From assembly GCF_001469895.1 (NCBI RefSeq), contig NZ_LOPY01000006.1, positions 1-63,715 on the forward strand: a stretch of DNA of 63,715 bases, given 5' to 3'. Numbering within the stretch: the first letter of the stretch is position 1; every line of letters starts with the position of its first letter. This document shows, piece after piece, positions 41,902 through 53,570 of the stretch. The notes beneath the pieces are model-generated. The model saw nothing but the letters and a program-made list of their open reading frames with translations. It made no database searches and was not told where the DNA came from. The stretch is from Pseudoalteromonas sp. XI10 (GTDB lineage Bacteria > Pseudomonadota > Gammaproteobacteria > Enterobacterales > Alteromonadaceae). The position numbers and the translations under genes are program-made.

Positions 41902-44351
41902 TCTTTTGTGTGCTGAGCTTGGCTTTGCACTATATCGTCAATTGACTGCCAGACCCGTGCTGGCAGCAATGCTTTAAGATATAAATACACTTCACACAGC
42001 TCATTGCTGCCCGTTAAGCCTTGCTCTGTTTCGGTAATTAGCTTTTGCTCTCGCAAGCTTGAAATAAAACCAATCAGTACTTTTTTGTCGAAGAACTCAG
42101 GGGTTTTAATGCCGTGCAAGGTACCTAAGCGCTCAGCTAACACTTGGCTTTCGTGTTCAAGTTCTTCACGCTCAATACCACTGCTAGTTTGAATAAAGCC
42201 AACCACGATAGCGTAGCGTTGCAGTGTTAAGCTTAGGGCGCGACCGAGCATTTCGAGTTTCGCTAAGCAATCGTTGCTGTTAGTGATCTTGATATTATCG
42301 CCATCAATTTCAATCAGGTCTTGATCAACGAAGCTTGCGAGTACGCGAGTAATGTAGTTTTCATCTAGCTCGTGTAAGAACCACTCTTTGGCAAACAACG
42401 GGTAAAAACGTGCAATCAAGGCTTGGCAATCAGCCATGGTCGTTTGATGTGCTTTGAATAAATGCAGCGCTAATAAGCTCGGTACTGCAAATAAGTGCAA
42501 CACGTTATTACGGTAGTAGTTGAACAGTGTTTTTTCTTTATCGTTAATCGCGATAATTTCACCAAACTCGTCACTGATAACATCAAACTTATTAAGTTTA
42601 AGTGCATGTTCTAATAGCTGCTCGGCGCTTTCGTCTGGTGTGGTAACCTTTTCGCTGTAGCTTGCGCTGCGCTGTAAATGAAGATAAAACTCTAGCTGAG
42701 CAATCAGCTTAGGTTTACTTAACGCGTGCTTATCATTAACCAGTAAAATCATCGCAAGTAGATTCACCGCATTAAGTGCTGCAGCGCTATTAATATTAAC
42801 CATTACTTTATCAGCAAGGTTAGCGACTTGTGGTCCAAGCCACTGTGGCTTTTGCACGTCGGTTGGGTGAATCGATTCTCGCCAATCAGGTTGTTGATCA
42901 TTGAGGTATTGGTTTATCGATATAGGGTCGCCAAAGTTTAAATAACCACGACCATAGTTTTTCAGGTTTTTAATTGCCTTAAAGATACCTAATACAGACT
43001 CACCTTTTTTATCGTTACCGGCAAGCTCTTTTAAGTAAGTATTAATTTCCATTACGTGCTCATAACCAATGTATACAGGCACAATCGAAATAGGGCGATC
43101 AATGCCGCGTAACATAGCTTGTAATGTCATAGCGAGCATACCTGTTTTTGGCGGTAACAAGCGACCAGTACGGCTACGACCACCTTCAGTGTAAAACTTT
43201 ACTGAATAGCCTTTGATAAATAACTGGCTCAGGTACTCTTTAAATACTGACGAATACAATTTATTGCCCGCGAATGAGCGGCGAATAAAGAAAGCACCAC
43301 TGCGACGGAAAATCCCCCCTGCCGGGAAGAAGTTTAAGTTAATACCCGCAGCGATATGTGGCGGAACTAGGCCTAAATGGTAAATAGAATAGGTCAGCAA
43401 TAAGTAATCCATATGCGATCGGTGACATGGCATATAGATAATCTCGTGGCCTTTATCTGTAAGCTCATGCACCTGCTCAGAAAACTTAATATCAATACCG
43501 TTATAAAGCTTATTCCACAGCCAAGTTAAAATACGATCTGCAACACGAATGGTGGCATCGCTATAATTGGCGGCAATCTCATCAAGTAGCTTCAGCGCAT
43601 TTTGGCGAGCTTGCTCTTGACTGATGTTTTTTTCTTTCGCTTCTATTTGAATTGCTTTTTTTATTGTTGGTGAGGCAAGTAGCGAATTAAATAGCTGTTC
43701 ACGTGATGGCATTTTCGGGCCTGTCGCTGCCAATTTTTGACGACGAAAGTGCACGCGGGCTACACGTAATAGTTTATGCGGTAGCTCATCAACTTCAGCT
43801 TTTTCATTGACCAATAACGATAAATCGAGCGGCTGACTAAAGCGGATAAAATTATCGCGCCCAGAAAATAGCAACACAAAGAATTTACGAAACCAGCTAG
43901 GTGTTAATGAATGAGACACCAAAGTACCTAAACCTGGCTTTTCTTTACCCGGATTACGACCCCATAAAATCGTCACCGGGATCACTTGGACGTTTTTCTC
44001 ACCTGATTGCATCAGGTGGTCAATAATTTGTTTGCCTTGCTGCAAGGCATTGCTTGGTTTGCTTTTGTTACCAAATAGCGGTGGTGGGTTTTGAATACCG
44101 ATAAAGCGATCAAGTTCTGCATTACCTAATAACTGCTCTTCGGTCGGGTTAGGTAAGCCGTATTTTTTACATACCCTTGCCAGTGCCGCTAAATCAGAGC
44201 GTGCATTTAGCCTAACAATATAAAAAGTAGGGTTGGCTGGGTTTAGGTTGTATTGTTCAATCGGATTTTCTGGCAGCACCTTACTTTTTACAAACAAGCG
44301 GTTCATACCGGCAGAAATGAAATTTAAACAACGATTAATGATACGCATCAA
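41898..44351 (-). CDS. plsB: Glycerol-3-phosphate acyltransferase PlsB
   Basis: An 817-residue membrane-associated enzyme that starts phospholipid synthesis by acylating glycerol-3-phosphate at sn-1. The acyltransferase motif HRSHMD has H310 and D315, and further blocks are [26 protein letters not shown] and [10 protein letters not shown]. Length fits the gammaproteobacterial family (about 807-820). The gene is transcribed divergently from the S10 operon, with 428 bp between them. Confidence 0.96.
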   Translation of the reverse strand: MMRIINRCLNFISAGMNRLFVKSKVLPENPIEQYNLNPANPTFYIVRLNARSDLAALARVCKKYGLPNPTEEQLLGNAELDRFIGIQNPPPLFGNKSKPSNALQQGKQIIDHLMQSGEKNVQVIPVTILWGRNPGKEKPGLGTLVSHSLTPSWFRKFFVLLFSGRDNFIRFSQPLDLSLLVNEKAEVDELPHKLLRVARVHFRRQKLAATGPKMPSREQLFNSLLASPTIKKAIQIEAKEKNISQEQARQNALKLLDEIAANYSDATIRVADRILTWLWNKLYNGIDIKFSEQVHELTDKGHEIIYMPCHRSHMDYLLLTYSIYHLGLVPPHIAAGINLNFFPAGGIFRRSGAFFIRRSFAGNKLYSSVFKEYLSQLFIKGYSVKFYTEGGRSRTGRLLPPKTGMLAMTLQAMLRGIDRPISIVPVYIGYEHVMEINTYLKELAGNDKKGESVLGIFKAIKNLKNYGRGYLNFGDPISINQYLNDQQPDWRESIHPTDVQKPQWLGPQVANLADKVMVNINSAAALNAVNLLAMILLVNDKHALSKPKLIAQLEFYLHLQRSASYSEKVTTPDESAEQLLEHALKLNKFDVISDEFGEIIAINDKEKTLFNYYRNNVLHLFAVPSLLALHLFKAHQTTMADCQALIARFYPLFAKEWFLHELDENYITRVLASFVDQDLIEIDGDNIKITNSNDCLAKLEMLGRALSLTLQRYAIVVGFIQTSSGIEREELEHESQVLAERLGTLHGIKTPEFFDKKVLIGFISSLREQKLITETEQGLTGSNELCEVYLYLKALLPARVWQSIDDIVQSQAQHTKD

Positions 44352-44562
44352 CTCACCAAAGTTATTAGTAGATATTAAATAGACCGAGTCTGGTCAAAAA
44401 TAAGCGGCATAGAATAACAATTATTAACTGGACTGACCATTTAAAAGCGATTTTCTAGCCTCTTTACTCGCACAAGTATAATTTAAAGACGCTAATGTTA
44501 TTGATAAAGTTCGAAAATTAAACAAAATTTAATTTAGGCCTTTGAGATTTTCAAAATAGTTG

Positions 44563-44590
44563 TTGCATTTATCACCAATCTATCTATAAT
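44563..44590 (+). promoter_or_regulatory. Promoter of the S10 ribosomal protein operon
   Basis: TTGCAT (44563-44568) and TATAAT (44585-44590) are 16 bp apart. The -10 is a perfect consensus and the site lies about 185 bp before rpsJ, similar to the E. coli S10 promoter position. Confidence 0.8.
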
Positions 44591-44596
44591 ACGCAG

Positions 44597-45091
<495 letters not shown>

Positions 45092-45118
45092 TCGGAAGAT
45101 TAGAGAGGTTTTAGGAAA

Positions 45119-45754
45119 ATGGCATTAGGTCTAGTCGGTCGTAAAGTGGGTATGACACGTATCTTCACTGAAGATGGTGTATCTATCCCTGTGACAGTTA
45201 TCGAAGCGACACCTAACCGCATTGCTCAGATCAAATCTGAAGCAACTGACGGTTATAACGCGCTTCAAGTAACCGCAGGCACTAAAAAAGCAAGCCGTGT
45301 AAACAAAGCAGCAGCGGGTCACTTCGCTAAAGCTGGTGTTGAAGCGGGTCGCGGTCTGTGGGAATTCCGCCTAAATGGTGGTGAAGGCGATTTTGAAGTA
45401 GGCGCTGAGCTTACTGTTGAATTATTCAACGAAATCAACAAAGTTGACGTAACCGGTACTTCTAAAGGTAAAGGTTTCCAAGGTGGTGTTAAGCGCTGGA
45501 ACTTCAGCATGCAAGACGCTACTCACGGTAACTCTCTATCTCACCGTGCTCCTGGTTCAATCGGTCAAAACCAATCACCTGGTAAGGTGTTTAAAGGTAA
45601 GAAAATGGCCGGTCACATGGGTGCTGAGCGTGTAACGACTCAAAACTTAGAACTAGTTCGCGTTGACGCTGAGCGTAATCTGCTTTTAGTTAAAGGTGCA
45701 GTACCTGGCGCTATCGGCGGTGACGTTATCGTTAAACCAGCTGTTAAAGCATAA
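45119..45754 (+). CDS. rplC: 50S ribosomal protein L3
   Basis: A 211-residue protein that starts assembly of the 50S subunit and reaches the peptidyl-transferase centre. The start [16 protein letters not shown] and the extension [19 protein letters not shown] are diagnostic; the Gln in this extension is the one methylated by PrmB in E. coli. It lies 27 bp after rpsJ. Confidence 0.98.
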   Translation: MALGLVGRKVGMTRIFTEDGVSIPVTVIEATPNRIAQIKSEATDGYNALQVTAGTKKASRVNKAAAGHFAKAGVEAGRGLWEFRLNGGEGDFEVGAELTVELFNEINKVDVTGTSKGKGFQGGVKRWNFSMQDATHGNSLSHRAPGSIGQNQSPGKVFKGKKMAGHMGAERVTTQNLELVRVDAERNLLLVKGAVPGAIGGDVIVKPAVKA

Positions 45755-45771
45755 GTCCTGGAGATTTAGTG

Positions 45772-46377
45772 ATGGAATTAGCAATTAAAGACGCTTCTGG
45801 CGCTCTTGAAGTTTCTGAAGCTACTTTTGGACGTGAGTTTAACGAAGCATTAGTACACCAAGTAGTTGTTGCTTACGCAGCAGGTGCTCGTCAAGGTACT
45901 CGTGCTCAGAAGACACGTTCTGAAGTTAGCGGTGGTGGTAAAAAACCATGGTCTCAAAAAGGTACTGGCCGTGCACGTGCTGGTACAATTCGTAGCCCAA
46001 TTTGGCGTTCAGGTGGCGTTAGCTTCGCAGCTAAACCACAAGATCACAGCCAAAAAGTAAACCGTAAAATGTACCGCGGTGCGATCAAAAGCATCTTATC
46101 TGAATTAGTTCGTCAAGAGCGTTTAATCGTTGTTGAGCAGTTTGGTCTTGAAGCACCAAAAACTAAAGAACTAGTTTCTAAGCTTAAAGAACTTGAGCTT
46201 AAAGATGTTCTAATCGTGACTGAAGAAGTAGATGAGAATCTTTTCTTATCGGCACGTAACCTATACAAGGTTGACACGCGTGATGTAGCTGGTATCGATC
46301 CTGTAAGCCTAATCGCTTTCGATAAGGTACTTATTACAGCTGCTGCTGTTAAGCAACTTGAGGAGGCGCTAGCATGA
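45772..46377 (+). CDS. rplD: 50S ribosomal protein L4, operon autoregulator
   Basis: A 201-residue protein, as in E. coli, starting [20 protein letters not shown] directly upstream (45769) is in frame, but the ATG matches the family start. L4 binds 23S rRNA and lines the exit tunnel; the conserved loop is [19 protein letters not shown]. In gammaproteobacteria free L4 also represses its own operon through the S10 leader. The stop overlaps the rplW start by 4 bp. Confidence 0.98.
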   Translation: MELAIKDASGALEVSEATFGREFNEALVHQVVVAYAAGARQGTRAQKTRSEVSGGGKKPWSQKGTGRARAGTIRSPIWRSGGVSFAAKPQDHSQKVNRKMYRGAIKSILSELVRQERLIVVEQFGLEAPKTKELVSKLKELELKDVLIVTEEVDENLFLSARNLYKVDTRDVAGIDPVSLIAFDKVLITAAAVKQLEEALA

Positions 46378-46676
46378 TCCGTGAAGAACGTCTTTTAAAA
46401 GTGATCCTTGCTCCACACATCTCTGAAAAAAGCACGATCGCTGCTGAAGAGAACAACACGATTGTTTTCAAAGTAGCTTCTGATGCAACTAAAGCTGAAA
46501 TCAAAGCTGCAGCAGAAAAGCTTTTTGAAGTAGAAGTAACTGGTGTTCGCACACTAAACGTTAAGGGTAAAACAAAACGTACTGGCATGCGTTTCGGTCG
46601 TCGTTCAGACTGGAAGAAAGCTTACGTTACTCTTAAAGAAGGTAGCGAGCTAGACTTTGTCGGCGGCGCCGAGTAA
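46374..46676 (+). CDS. rplW: 50S ribosomal protein L23
   Basis: A 100-residue protein near the tunnel exit, the docking site for trigger factor and SRP. The start [20 protein letters not shown] and [20 protein letters not shown] are family signatures, and the length equals that of E. coli L23. Its ATGA overlap with rplD indicates translational coupling. Confidence 0.98.
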   Translation: MIREERLLKVILAPHISEKSTIAAEENNTIVFKVASDATKAEIKAAAEKLFEVEVTGVRTLNVKGKTKRTGMRFGRRSDWKKAYVTLKEGSELDFVGGAE

Positions 46677-46693
46677 TAAGGGGAGTTAGAATT

Positions 46694-47518
46694 ATGGCAC
46701 TTCAAAAGTGTAAACCAACTTCTGCGGGTCGTCGTCACCTGGTTAAAGTGGTTAACCCAGATCTACATAAGGGTAAACCTTACGCACCACTACTAGAGAA
46801 AAACTCTAAGTCTGGTGGTCGTAATAACAAAGGTCGTATCACGGTTCGTCACATCGGTGGTGGTCATAAGCATCATTACCGTGTAATCGACTTTAAACGC
46901 ACTAAAGATGGCATTCCAGCTGTTGTTGAGCGTCTAGAGTATGATCCAAACCGTAGCGCAAACATCGCTCTTGTATTATATGCAGACGGTGAGCGTCGTT
47001 ACATTATTGCACCTAAAGGCTTAAAAGCTGGTGATTCAATCCAATCTGGTATTGATGCACCAATCAAAGCTGGTAACACGTTACCAATGCGTAACATGCC
47101 TGTAGGTTCGACTGTTCACAACGTAGAATTAAAACCAGGTAAAGGCGCGCAAATCGCACGTTCTGCTGGTGCATACGTTCAAATCCTTGCTCGTGAAGGT
47201 CAATACGTAACTCTACGTCTTCGTTCTGGCGAAGTACGTAAAGTTCCAGCTGACTGTCGCGCAACACTTGGTGAAGTAGGCAACTCTGAGCATATGCTTC
47301 GTTCACTAGGTAAAGCTGGTGCAAATCGCTGGCGTGGTATCCGTCCGACAGTTCGTGGTGTTGCCATGAACCCGGTAGATCACCCGCACGGTGGTGGTGA
47401 AGGTCGTACATCTGGTGGTCGTCATCCTGTGTCTCCATGGGGTAAGCCGACTAAAGGTGCTAAGACACGTAAGAACAAGCGTACTGATAAATTTATCGTA
47501 CGTCGTCGTACTAAATAA
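46694..47518 (+). CDS. rplB: 50S ribosomal protein L2
   Basis: A 274-residue protein needed for subunit association and tRNA binding. Conserved blocks are [20 protein letters not shown] and [17 protein letters not shown], the latter with the essential His close to the peptidyl-transferase centre. It lies 17 bp after rplW behind GGGGAG. Confidence 0.98.
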   Translation: MALQKCKPTSAGRRHLVKVVNPDLHKGKPYAPLLEKNSKSGGRNNKGRITVRHIGGGHKHHYRVIDFKRTKDGIPAVVERLEYDPNRSANIALVLYADGERRYIIAPKGLKAGDSIQSGIDAPIKAGNTLPMRNMPVGSTVHNVELKPGKGAQIARSAGAYVQILAREGQYVTLRLRSGEVRKVPADCRATLGEVGNSEHMLRSLGKAGANRWRGIRPTVRGVAMNPVDHPHGGGEGRTSGGRHPVSPWGKPTKGAKTRKNKRTDKFIVRRRTK

Positions 47519-47525
47519 TAGTTGA

Positions 47526-47813
<288 letters not shown>

Positions 47814-47827
47814 GAGGGGAATGATAA

Positions 47828-48160
47828 ATGCAAGCATTAGCTAAACATAAATTCGCCTCTGGTTCGGCGCAAAAAGCACGTCTAGTTGCAGATCAGATCC
47901 GCGGACTTCCGGTTGATCGCGCTCTAGAAATCCTGGCGTACAGCCCTAAAAAAGCGGCTGTATTAGTTAAAAAAGTACTTGAGTCTGCTATTGCTAACGC
48001 AGAGCATAACGAAGGTGCTGACATTGATGAGCTTCGCGTAGCTACGATCTTTGTGGACGATGGTCCAACAATGAAGCGTATTATGCCACGTGCTAAAGGA
48101 CGCGCAGACCGCATCCTTAAGCGTACAAGCCACATCACTGTTGTGGTTTCAGATAGCTAG
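47828..48160 (+). CDS. rplV: 50S ribosomal protein L22
   Basis: A 110-residue protein whose long hairpin lines the exit tunnel next to L4. The core [20 protein letters not shown] and the hairpin [18 protein letters not shown] are conserved; this loop is the site of erythromycin-resistance mutations in other bacteria. Length matches E. coli. Confidence 0.98.
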   Translation: MQALAKHKFASGSAQKARLVADQIRGLPVDRALEILAYSPKKAAVLVKKVLESAIANAEHNEGADIDELRVATIFVDDGPTMKRIMPRAKGRADRILKRTSHITVVVSDS

Positions 48161-48171
48161 GAGTATAAGTA

Positions 48172-48873
48172 ATGGGACAAAAAGTTCATCCTACTGGTAT
48201 TCGCCTAGGTATCTCTAAACCTTGGGTTTCTACCTGGTACGCGAATTCAAAAGATTTCTCTGATCAGCTTTTTGGCGATCACAAAGTACGTACTTTCCTT
48301 ACTAAGGAATTAAAAGCGGCTTCTGTGTCTAAAATCGTTATCGAGCGTCCAGCTAAATCTATCCGTGTAACAATTCACACAGCTCGTCCTGGTGTTGTTA
48401 TCGGTAAAAAAGGCGAAGACGTTGAAAAACTACGTCAAGCAGTAACTAAGATTGCAGGTGTTCCGGCTCAGATTAATATCGCTGAAGTTCGTAAGCCTGA
48501 ACTTGATGCACAACTAGTAGCTGACGGTATTGCGTCACAGCTAGAGCGTCGTGTTATGTTCCGTCGCGCTATGAAGCGTTCGGTACAAAATGCAATGCGC
48601 ATTGGTGCAAAGGGTATCAAAGTTGAAGTTAGCGGTCGTCTTGGCGGTGCTGAGATCGCACGTTCAGAATGGTATCGTGAAGGTCGTGTACCTCTACATA
48701 CTCTTCGTGCTGATATCGACTACGCAACTTCTGAAGCCTTAACCACTTATGGTATCATTGGTGTTAAAGTTTGGATCTTCAAAGGCGAAGTTATTGGTGG
48801 TTTACCACTAGTACAAGAGCAAGAGAAGCCAGCTAAACGCGCGCCAAAGAAAGCCAAAAAAAGTGCTAAGTAG
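48172..48873 (+). CDS. rpsC: 30S ribosomal protein S3
   Basis: A 233-residue protein at the mRNA entry tunnel. It has the N-terminal [14 protein letters not shown], a type II KH domain with [15 protein letters not shown], and the C-terminal domain with [20 protein letters not shown]. The end is a Lys/Ala-rich tail. Length equals that of E. coli S3. Confidence 0.98.
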   Translation: MGQKVHPTGIRLGISKPWVSTWYANSKDFSDQLFGDHKVRTFLTKELKAASVSKIVIERPAKSIRVTIHTARPGVVIGKKGEDVEKLRQAVTKIAGVPAQINIAEVRKPELDAQLVADGIASQLERRVMFRRAMKRSVQNAMRIGAKGIKVEVSGRLGGAEIARSEWYREGRVPLHTLRADIDYATSEALTTYGIIGVKVWIFKGEVIGGLPLVQEQEKPAKRAPKKAKKSAK

Positions 48874-48885
48874 AGGTAGCGAGTA

Positions 48886-49299
48886 ATGTTACAGCCAAAA
48901 CGTACAAAATTCCGTAAAATGCACAAAGGCCGCAACCGCGGTTTAGCGCAAAACGGTAACAAAGTAAGCTTCGGTACTTTCGGTTTGAAAGCTACTGGCC
49001 GTGGCCGTATGACTGCTCGTCAAATCGAAGCAGCTCGTCGTGCTATGACACGTCACGTAAAGCGTCAAGGTAAAATCTGGATTCGTGTATTCCCAGATAA
49101 GCCAATTACGAACAAACCATTAGAAGTTCGTATGGGTAAAGGTAAAGGTTCTGTTGAATATTGGGTTGCTGAAATTCAACCTGGTAAAGTACTTTACGAA
49201 ATGGAAGGTGTTTCTGAAGAGCTTGCTCGTGAAGCATTTAACCTTGCAGCGCGTAAATTACCATTCACAACAACTTTCGTAACTCGGACGGTGATGTAA
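48886..49299 (+). CDS. rplP: 50S ribosomal protein L16
   Basis: A 137-residue protein that positions the A-site tRNA and 5S region. The start [19 protein letters not shown] and the block [20 protein letters not shown] are conserved; the Arg in the latter region is hydroxylated in E. coli. The last base of its stop is the first base of the rpmC start. Confidence 0.98.
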   Translation: MLQPKRTKFRKMHKGRNRGLAQNGNKVSFGTFGLKATGRGRMTARQIEAARRAMTRHVKRQGKIWIRVFPDKPITNKPLEVRMGKGKGSVEYWVAEIQPGKVLYEMEGVSEELAREAFNLAARKLPFTTTFVTRTVM

Positions 49300-49490
49300 T
49301 GAAAGCTAGCGAACTAAAAGACAAAAGCGTAGAAGAGCTAAATGCTGAACTTCTAGGACTTCTTCGTGAGCAGTTCAACCTGCGCATGCAAGCAAGCACT
49401 GGTCAGTTAGCTCAGACACACACGCTAAGAACAGTACGTCGCGATATCGCGCGTGTAAAAACAGTTATTAACCAGAAGGCAGGTCAATAA
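49299..49490 (+). CDS. rpmC: 50S ribosomal protein L29
   Basis: A 63-residue helical protein at the tunnel exit, beside L23. It starts [20 protein letters not shown] and contains REQFNLRMQ. It overlaps both neighbours by one base, so L16, L29 and S17 are probably translationally coupled. Confidence 0.97.
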   Translation: MKASELKDKSVEELNAELLGLLREQFNLRMQASTGQLAQTHTLRTVRRDIARVKTVINQKAGQ

Positions 49491-49747
49491 TGAGCGATAA
49501 AATCCGTACTCTTCAAGGCCGTGTAATCAGCGACAAGATGGATAAATCTTTCACTGTTGCTATCGCACGTTACGTGAAGCATCCAGTATATGGAAAATTC
49601 ATCAAACGTACGACTAAACTACACGTACATGACGAAAACAACACAGCTCAAACTGGTGACGTAGTTACTATTTCTGAGTGTGCTCCTATTTCTAAGACTA
49701 AGTCTTGGACTTTAGTAGACGTTGTTGAGCGTCCAAAGAAAGCTTAA
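49490..49747 (+). CDS. rpsQ: 30S ribosomal protein S17
   Basis: An 85-residue OB-fold protein that stabilises the 30S body. The signatures are [18 protein letters not shown] and the C-terminal [13 protein letters not shown]. It is the last gene of the S10 operon here and is followed by a terminator, not by rplN and the spc operon. Confidence 0.97.
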   Translation: MSDKIRTLQGRVISDKMDKSFTVAIARYVKHPVYGKFIKRTTKLHVHDENNTAQTGDVVTISECAPISKTKSWTLVDVVERPKKA

Positions 49748-49770
49748 TTTTTAATTAAGTTTCCTTACTA

Positions 49771-49799
49771 AAAAGCCCCGGCATCTGCTGGGGCTTTTT
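49771..49799 (+). terminator. Terminator of the S10 operon
   Basis: AAAAGCCCC pairs with GGGGCTTTTT around a loop that contains a further GCA/TGC pairing. It has five T residues and lies 23 bp after rpsQ. The matching A-run on the left makes it potentially bidirectional, so it could also stop the convergent gene at 49926. Confidence 0.92.
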
Positions 49800-49818
49800 G
49801 TTATAAAAAGTAGCTGGA

Positions 49819-49841
49819 AGCTTTCAGCTGTCAGACGTCAG
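49819..49841. repeat. Dispersed 23-bp repeat shared with the rRNA-flanking region
   Basis: This stretch (AGCTTTCAGCTGTCAGACG and on) equals bases 352-374 at 22 of 23 positions. It lies between the S10 terminator and the HEAT-like gene. A CCTAGCACC unit follows at 49912-49920, as in the other repeat-rich gaps. Confidence 0.75.
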
Positions 49842-49925
49842 ATTAGATCGAGAAGGGGCTTTCATTTCAGTGTAAGAAAAGTTACTTCAGGTTAAACTGG
49901 GTTTAGTTTGTCCTAGCACCTTCAA

Positions 49926-50810
49926 TCATTTCCCCAGCGCTTTATCTATTTCTTCTCTTAACCGTGGGCCTTTTAGATTTTCAGCCATGATTTCGGCAAC
50001 TTTTGTATTGCTACTATTTTCAAGAGCGGTAATGCGTTCTGCTAAATCACTGGCATAACTATTGTTGCCGTCTCTTGTTGCACGGAAAAATTGGCCGATG
50101 AGGGCTGTGGCAGAAATATTGCGAACATAATCATTATCGTCAGTTTGTAACAGTTTTTGAAAGTGCTCAGCGAGCTTAGGCGAGACGTTATTTTGACGAG
50201 ATAAATTCTCTAAAGTACTGACACGAATCTTAGGGTCATTAGTGTACTCGCTAATGCTTATCATGGCATCGATTACTGCATTTGCTTGGCTGTCGTCCAA
50301 GTCGCGTCTGAGCATGCTTAGGGTCATTTTTAGTTGCCCGTAGGCTGCTAATCGCTCATTTTCGGACTTACTCAAATTGAGTAAGGTAGCAAGCGCTTCA
50401 TTTATTGAGCTGTCGGCATATTGTGGGTCTGCTTTGATGCGCTCGCGGTAGTCATCAGGTAAATTACTTAGCCAGCCAAGTGCCGGATTTCTTTTTTCGA
50501 TTTCGACTCGTCGCTCTTTTTCTTGCTGTTCCATTGCTTGTTTAACTAATGAGGCAAGTCGCTCAGGATCAATTGTTGGCGCTTTATTTTCAAGCTCGTG
50601 AATGCGTGTTTCGAGATCTAAAATATAGCCATGTAAGGCGACTAGATTTTCTCTGTCTTGCTCTGGAATGGCTAACTCTTTTAAGTTAGGTTTTGCTTGC
50701 TGAATAACTACAGGCTTGTCAGTCGAGTTTTCTTTTGTATAGCTATAAATAGATAAGCCAAGTGCAATGCTTGCAAATGCCAGCGCAGTATTCCCTTGCC
50801 AAGTCGACAT
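49926..50810 (-). CDS. Membrane-anchored helical-repeat protein of unknown function
   Basis: A 294-residue protein with one N-terminal membrane helix (about 8-24), a coiled-coil-prone stretch (about 50-110; LHGYILDLETRIHELENK) and a C-terminal array of paired helices resembling HEAT repeats (about 125-280; DPKIRVSTLENLSRQ, DNDYVRNISATALIGQ). No enzyme motif is visible. It probably acts as a scaffold at the inner membrane facing the periplasm or cytoplasm. It is alone between the S10 operon and the M19 dipeptidase gene. Confidence 0.65.
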   Translation of the reverse strand: MSTWQGNTALAFASIALGLSIYSYTKENSTDKPVVIQQAKPNLKELAIPEQDRENLVALHGYILDLETRIHELENKAPTIDPERLASLVKQAMEQQEKERRVEIEKRNPALGWLSNLPDDYRERIKADPQYADSSINEALATLLNLSKSENERLAAYGQLKMTLSMLRRDLDDSQANAVIDAMISISEYTNDPKIRVSTLENLSRQNNVSPKLAEHFQKLLQTDDNDYVRNISATALIGQFFRATRDGNNSYASDLAERITALENSSNTKVAEIMAENLKGPRLREEIDKALGK

Positions 50811-50894
50811 ATCACATCATCCAAGTTGCTTTGTAATATCAGCAGATTAAAACAAGCTATTTGTATTATCAATTACTTATGATGATAAAAGCAA

Positions 50895-50922
50895 AAAGCG
50901 CAGCTAGTTAGCTGCGCTTTTA
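50895..50922 (-). terminator. Terminator of the M19 dipeptidase gene
   Basis: AAAAGCGCAGCTA and TAGCTGCGCTTTT form a long stem with a small loop, and on the minus strand run into TTTTTG. It lies 17 bp downstream of the dipeptidase stop codon. Confidence 0.85.
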
Positions 50923-50939
50923 AATAGAGTTTATGTCGA

Positions 50940-52133
50940 TTAATGAGCTTTTGCGTATGCTTCAGCTTGTTGCCATACACGTAGCATATTGCCACTTAAA
51001 ATCTTTTTGATGTCTTTATCACTATAACCACGGTCCATTAGACCTTGCACAAGGTTAGGATAGCTAGAAACATCTTTTAAACCAGTAGGTAGAGAGTCGC
51101 CTACACCATCGTAATCTGAGCCAATACCCACATAATCGATACCAATTAGCTCAACTACATGGTCAATGTGATCAAGTACTTGTTCTAAGCTTGCAAATGG
51201 AAACGGGTTTTTAGCGCGATAAGCAGCATCAAAATCTTTGCTTAGCTTAGTACCTTCTTTTTTCTTTTCAGCCTTTGCTGATTTAAGTTGATCGTACCAA
51301 GAGCCAGCCTTTGCTGTAACAAAGCTTGAGCCGAAGTTAATTTGAATAACACCACCATTCTTTTTAAGTGCTAACAGCATGTCGTCATTCATATTACGCT
51401 CAAAGCCTGGGGTGTATTTACGCAGTGATGAGTGTGAAGCAATCACGGGTACCTTTGAAATTTCCATCACTTGGTAAAACGCATCATCAGAAATATGCGA
51501 TACATCTACCAGCATACCAATGTTGTTCATTTCTTTTACCAGCTCTTTACCAAATGGGCTCAGGCCTTTCCACTTACGACGAATATCATAAGATGAATCA
51601 GAAATGTGGTTGCTCTGTGAGTGAGCTAGCGTTATGTAACGTACGCCACGCTCATAAAAGTGCTTAAGGTTTTTAATGTCGCCTTCGATAGGTGAACCGT
51701 TTTCCATGCCCATAGCAATCGACATTTTGCCTTGTTTAAACTGCTCTTTAATATCGGCAGTTGAGTCTGCAATAGCGAATTTACTTGGTGCGCGTTGCAC
51801 AATGGCTTCCATAGAGTCGATTAGCTGATTTGCTAATTGATAGCTTTTACCTTTGCCTTCAAATTCTAGGTTTGCAGGAATGTAAATTGACATGAAAGGA
51901 GCGTTCAAACCACCTTGCACAGCACGCGGATAATCAAAATCACCGTCGCTTGTAGCTTTGGTTACGTCAGCCCACTTGTTATGAATACGGTAAGGCACAT
52001 CGATATGGGTATCGATTAAAATAGTGTCTTTTGCAAGTTTAATGGCTTTATCTGATGCAGTAACCTGATCTGCATTTGCTTGACCAATTAAGGCCAAAGA
52101 AACTGCGGCAACCAGTGAGCTTAGTTTTTTCAT
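50940..52133 (-). CDS. Periplasmic membrane-type dipeptidase (peptidase M19)
   Basis: A 397-residue zinc dipeptidase related to renal dipeptidase. A signal peptide ends near residue 21 (LIGQANA). Metal-binding motifs are DTHIDVPYR (H-x-D), the bridging Glu region MGMENGSPIE, the His in VDVSHISDDAF and the His in IASHSSLRKY. The C-terminal IGSDYDGVG and GLMDRGYSDKDIKKILSGNMLR are family typical. These enzymes split dipeptides, including those with D-residues, in the periplasm. It is a single gene. Confidence 0.93.
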   Translation of the reverse strand: MKKLSSLVAAVSLALIGQANADQVTASDKAIKLAKDTILIDTHIDVPYRIHNKWADVTKATSDGDFDYPRAVQGGLNAPFMSIYIPANLEFEGKGKSYQLANQLIDSMEAIVQRAPSKFAIADSTADIKEQFKQGKMSIAMGMENGSPIEGDIKNLKHFYERGVRYITLAHSQSNHISDSSYDIRRKWKGLSPFGKELVKEMNNIGMLVDVSHISDDAFYQVMEISKVPVIASHSSLRKYTPGFERNMNDDMLLALKKNGGVIQINFGSSFVTAKAGSWYDQLKSAKAEKKKEGTKLSKDFDAAYRAKNPFPFASLEQVLDHIDHVVELIGIDYVGIGSDYDGVGDSLPTGLKDVSSYPNLVQGLMDRGYSDKDIKKILSGNMLRVWQQAEAYAKAH

Positions 52134-52193
52134 TTTTTAATGGCTCTTTAAGTTAAAAAGCCATTGTGAAGGGTTACAGTGTAACTTACAAGT

Positions 52194-52451
52194 TTAGTCG
52201 TTAAACGACGCTTGGTACTCTGGGTCAGCTTGTAGAGCAATGAATTCTGATTTAGATATAATCGTAACTGACTCATGTAACTCAGAAAAAAATACCATGG
52301 CTTCACCATTTTTAAGCTGTTGATGAACCTGCGCTACTTTGCTTTCAATGCTAAATTCCTGTTCGCCGTAATCAGTGCCTTCACGTAAAACATAACTTTC
52401 GATTAAATTATACAGAGTCTCTTTATCGAGGCGTTCGTGGGGAATGATCAT
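52194..52451 (-). CDS. yheU: YheU family protein (UPF0270)
   Basis: An 85-residue protein of the UPF0270 family. [20 protein letters not shown] and [10 protein letters not shown] match E. coli YheU almost residue for residue ([31 protein letters not shown]). Function unknown. Its start overlaps the yheT stop by 4 bp, the same yheT-yheU pair as in enterobacteria. Confidence 0.93.
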   Translation of the reverse strand: MIIPHERLDKETLYNLIESYVLREGTDYGEQEFSIESKVAQVHQQLKNGEAMVFFSELHESVTIISKSEFIALQADPEYQASFND

Positions 52452-53437
52452 AACTGCTCTTTTTTAACTAATTGTTGAAAATACTCAGGAACAATTCGTT
52501 CAAGCCAATATTCGGGCTTAAGAGGGTTTTTACCGCTAATAAATCCGACATGGCCCCCTTGTTCTGAGATGCGCAGCGTAACATGTTCACTCACATCTAA
52601 GCTATCTGGCACGGCTTTTATTGATAACATAGGGTCATCTTTAGCGTGCACAATCAGCGTAGGCGTTACAATGCTTTTTAAAAACGGTTTTGCACTCGCT
52701 TGCTGATAGTAATCTTCAGCACCCTCAAAGCCATGTAATGGTGCCGTGAGCATATTATCGAATTGCCATAAGTCATCAATCGCCATAAGTTTTTCTGGCG
52801 TTAGGCTAATTTGCTGTTCGATTTGTGGCAGCTTTCTTTGCATCGACTTTTTCATACGGTCGAGCAAATACTTTTGATAAATCTTGCCTAAGCTTTTGCG
52901 AATTACTTCACAAGATGATGACAAGTCAAATGGTGCAGACACAACGGCTGCGCCAGTTAAGTTCGATTTAGTACCTTGCTCACCTAAATACTTTGCCAGT
53001 ACATTACCACCTAACGAAAAGCCCACGGCAAATAACGGACGTTTTGGAAATTTACTCTTAAGGTGGTTGATGAAAAAGCGCAGGTCTTCTGTTTCACCGC
53101 TGTGATAAGCACGTGCTAAACGGTTAACTTCGCGCGAGCAGTTTCGAAAATGCATTAACACCACAGCAAAGCCTTGCTGCTTAAGTTTTTTCATCATGCC
53201 TTTAGCGTAAAAGCTATTTATGTTGCCTTCTAAACCATGCAATACAATAGCGAGGGGTGCTTGTTCGTTATGAGGTGTTGCCCAAGCTAGTTCTAAAAAG
53301 TCGCCATCTGGAGTATCGATTGTCGATAAGTCGTAGCGGGTATTATGAAAAGGGCGAAAAAAGCGCGGCATTATGGTTTGTAAATGGCGATTGCGCATCC
53401 ACCACGCAGGCTTAAACTCAGGTAACATAGCTGACAC
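52448..53437 (-). CDS. yheT: Alpha/beta hydrolase YheT
   Basis: A 329-residue hydrolase of the YheT/EMB8 group. The oxyanion motif is [12 protein letters not shown], the nucleophile is Ser141 in GFSLGGN, and the late Asp and His lie in VHAKDDPML and GGHVGFISG. The N-terminal [15 protein letters not shown] is typical of the group. The natural substrate is unknown; an esterase role is inferred. It is translated together with yheU downstream. Confidence 0.93.
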   Translation of the reverse strand: MSAMLPEFKPAWWMRNRHLQTIMPRFFRPFHNTRYDLSTIDTPDGDFLELAWATPHNEQAPLAIVLHGLEGNINSFYAKGMMKKLKQQGFAVVLMHFRNCSREVNRLARAYHSGETEDLRFFINHLKSKFPKRPLFAVGFSLGGNVLAKYLGEQGTKSNLTGAAVVSAPFDLSSSCEVIRKSLGKIYQKYLLDRMKKSMQRKLPQIEQQISLTPEKLMAIDDLWQFDNMLTAPLHGFEGAEDYYQQASAKPFLKSIVTPTLIVHAKDDPMLSIKAVPDSLDVSEHVTLRISEQGGHVGFISGKNPLKPEYWLERIVPEYFQQLVKKEQL

Positions 53438-53518
53438 TTTCGAAACAAAATAAGCGCCTATTGTAGCAAGTTTTTGCTTTTTGAGAACCGCTACAAGATT
53501 TTAGCTAGCTGCAAATAA

Positions 53519-53552
53519 AAAGCCCCTAAACAATAAATTGGATAGGGGCTTT
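53519..53552 (-). terminator. Terminator of the 46-residue membrane protein gene
   Basis: On the minus strand AAAGCCCCTA and TAGGGGCTTT pair, followed by TTT. It lies 19 bp after the stop codon of the small gene at 53571. Confidence 0.85.
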
Positions 53553-53570
53553 GTGCGTCGTGCTTAATTC

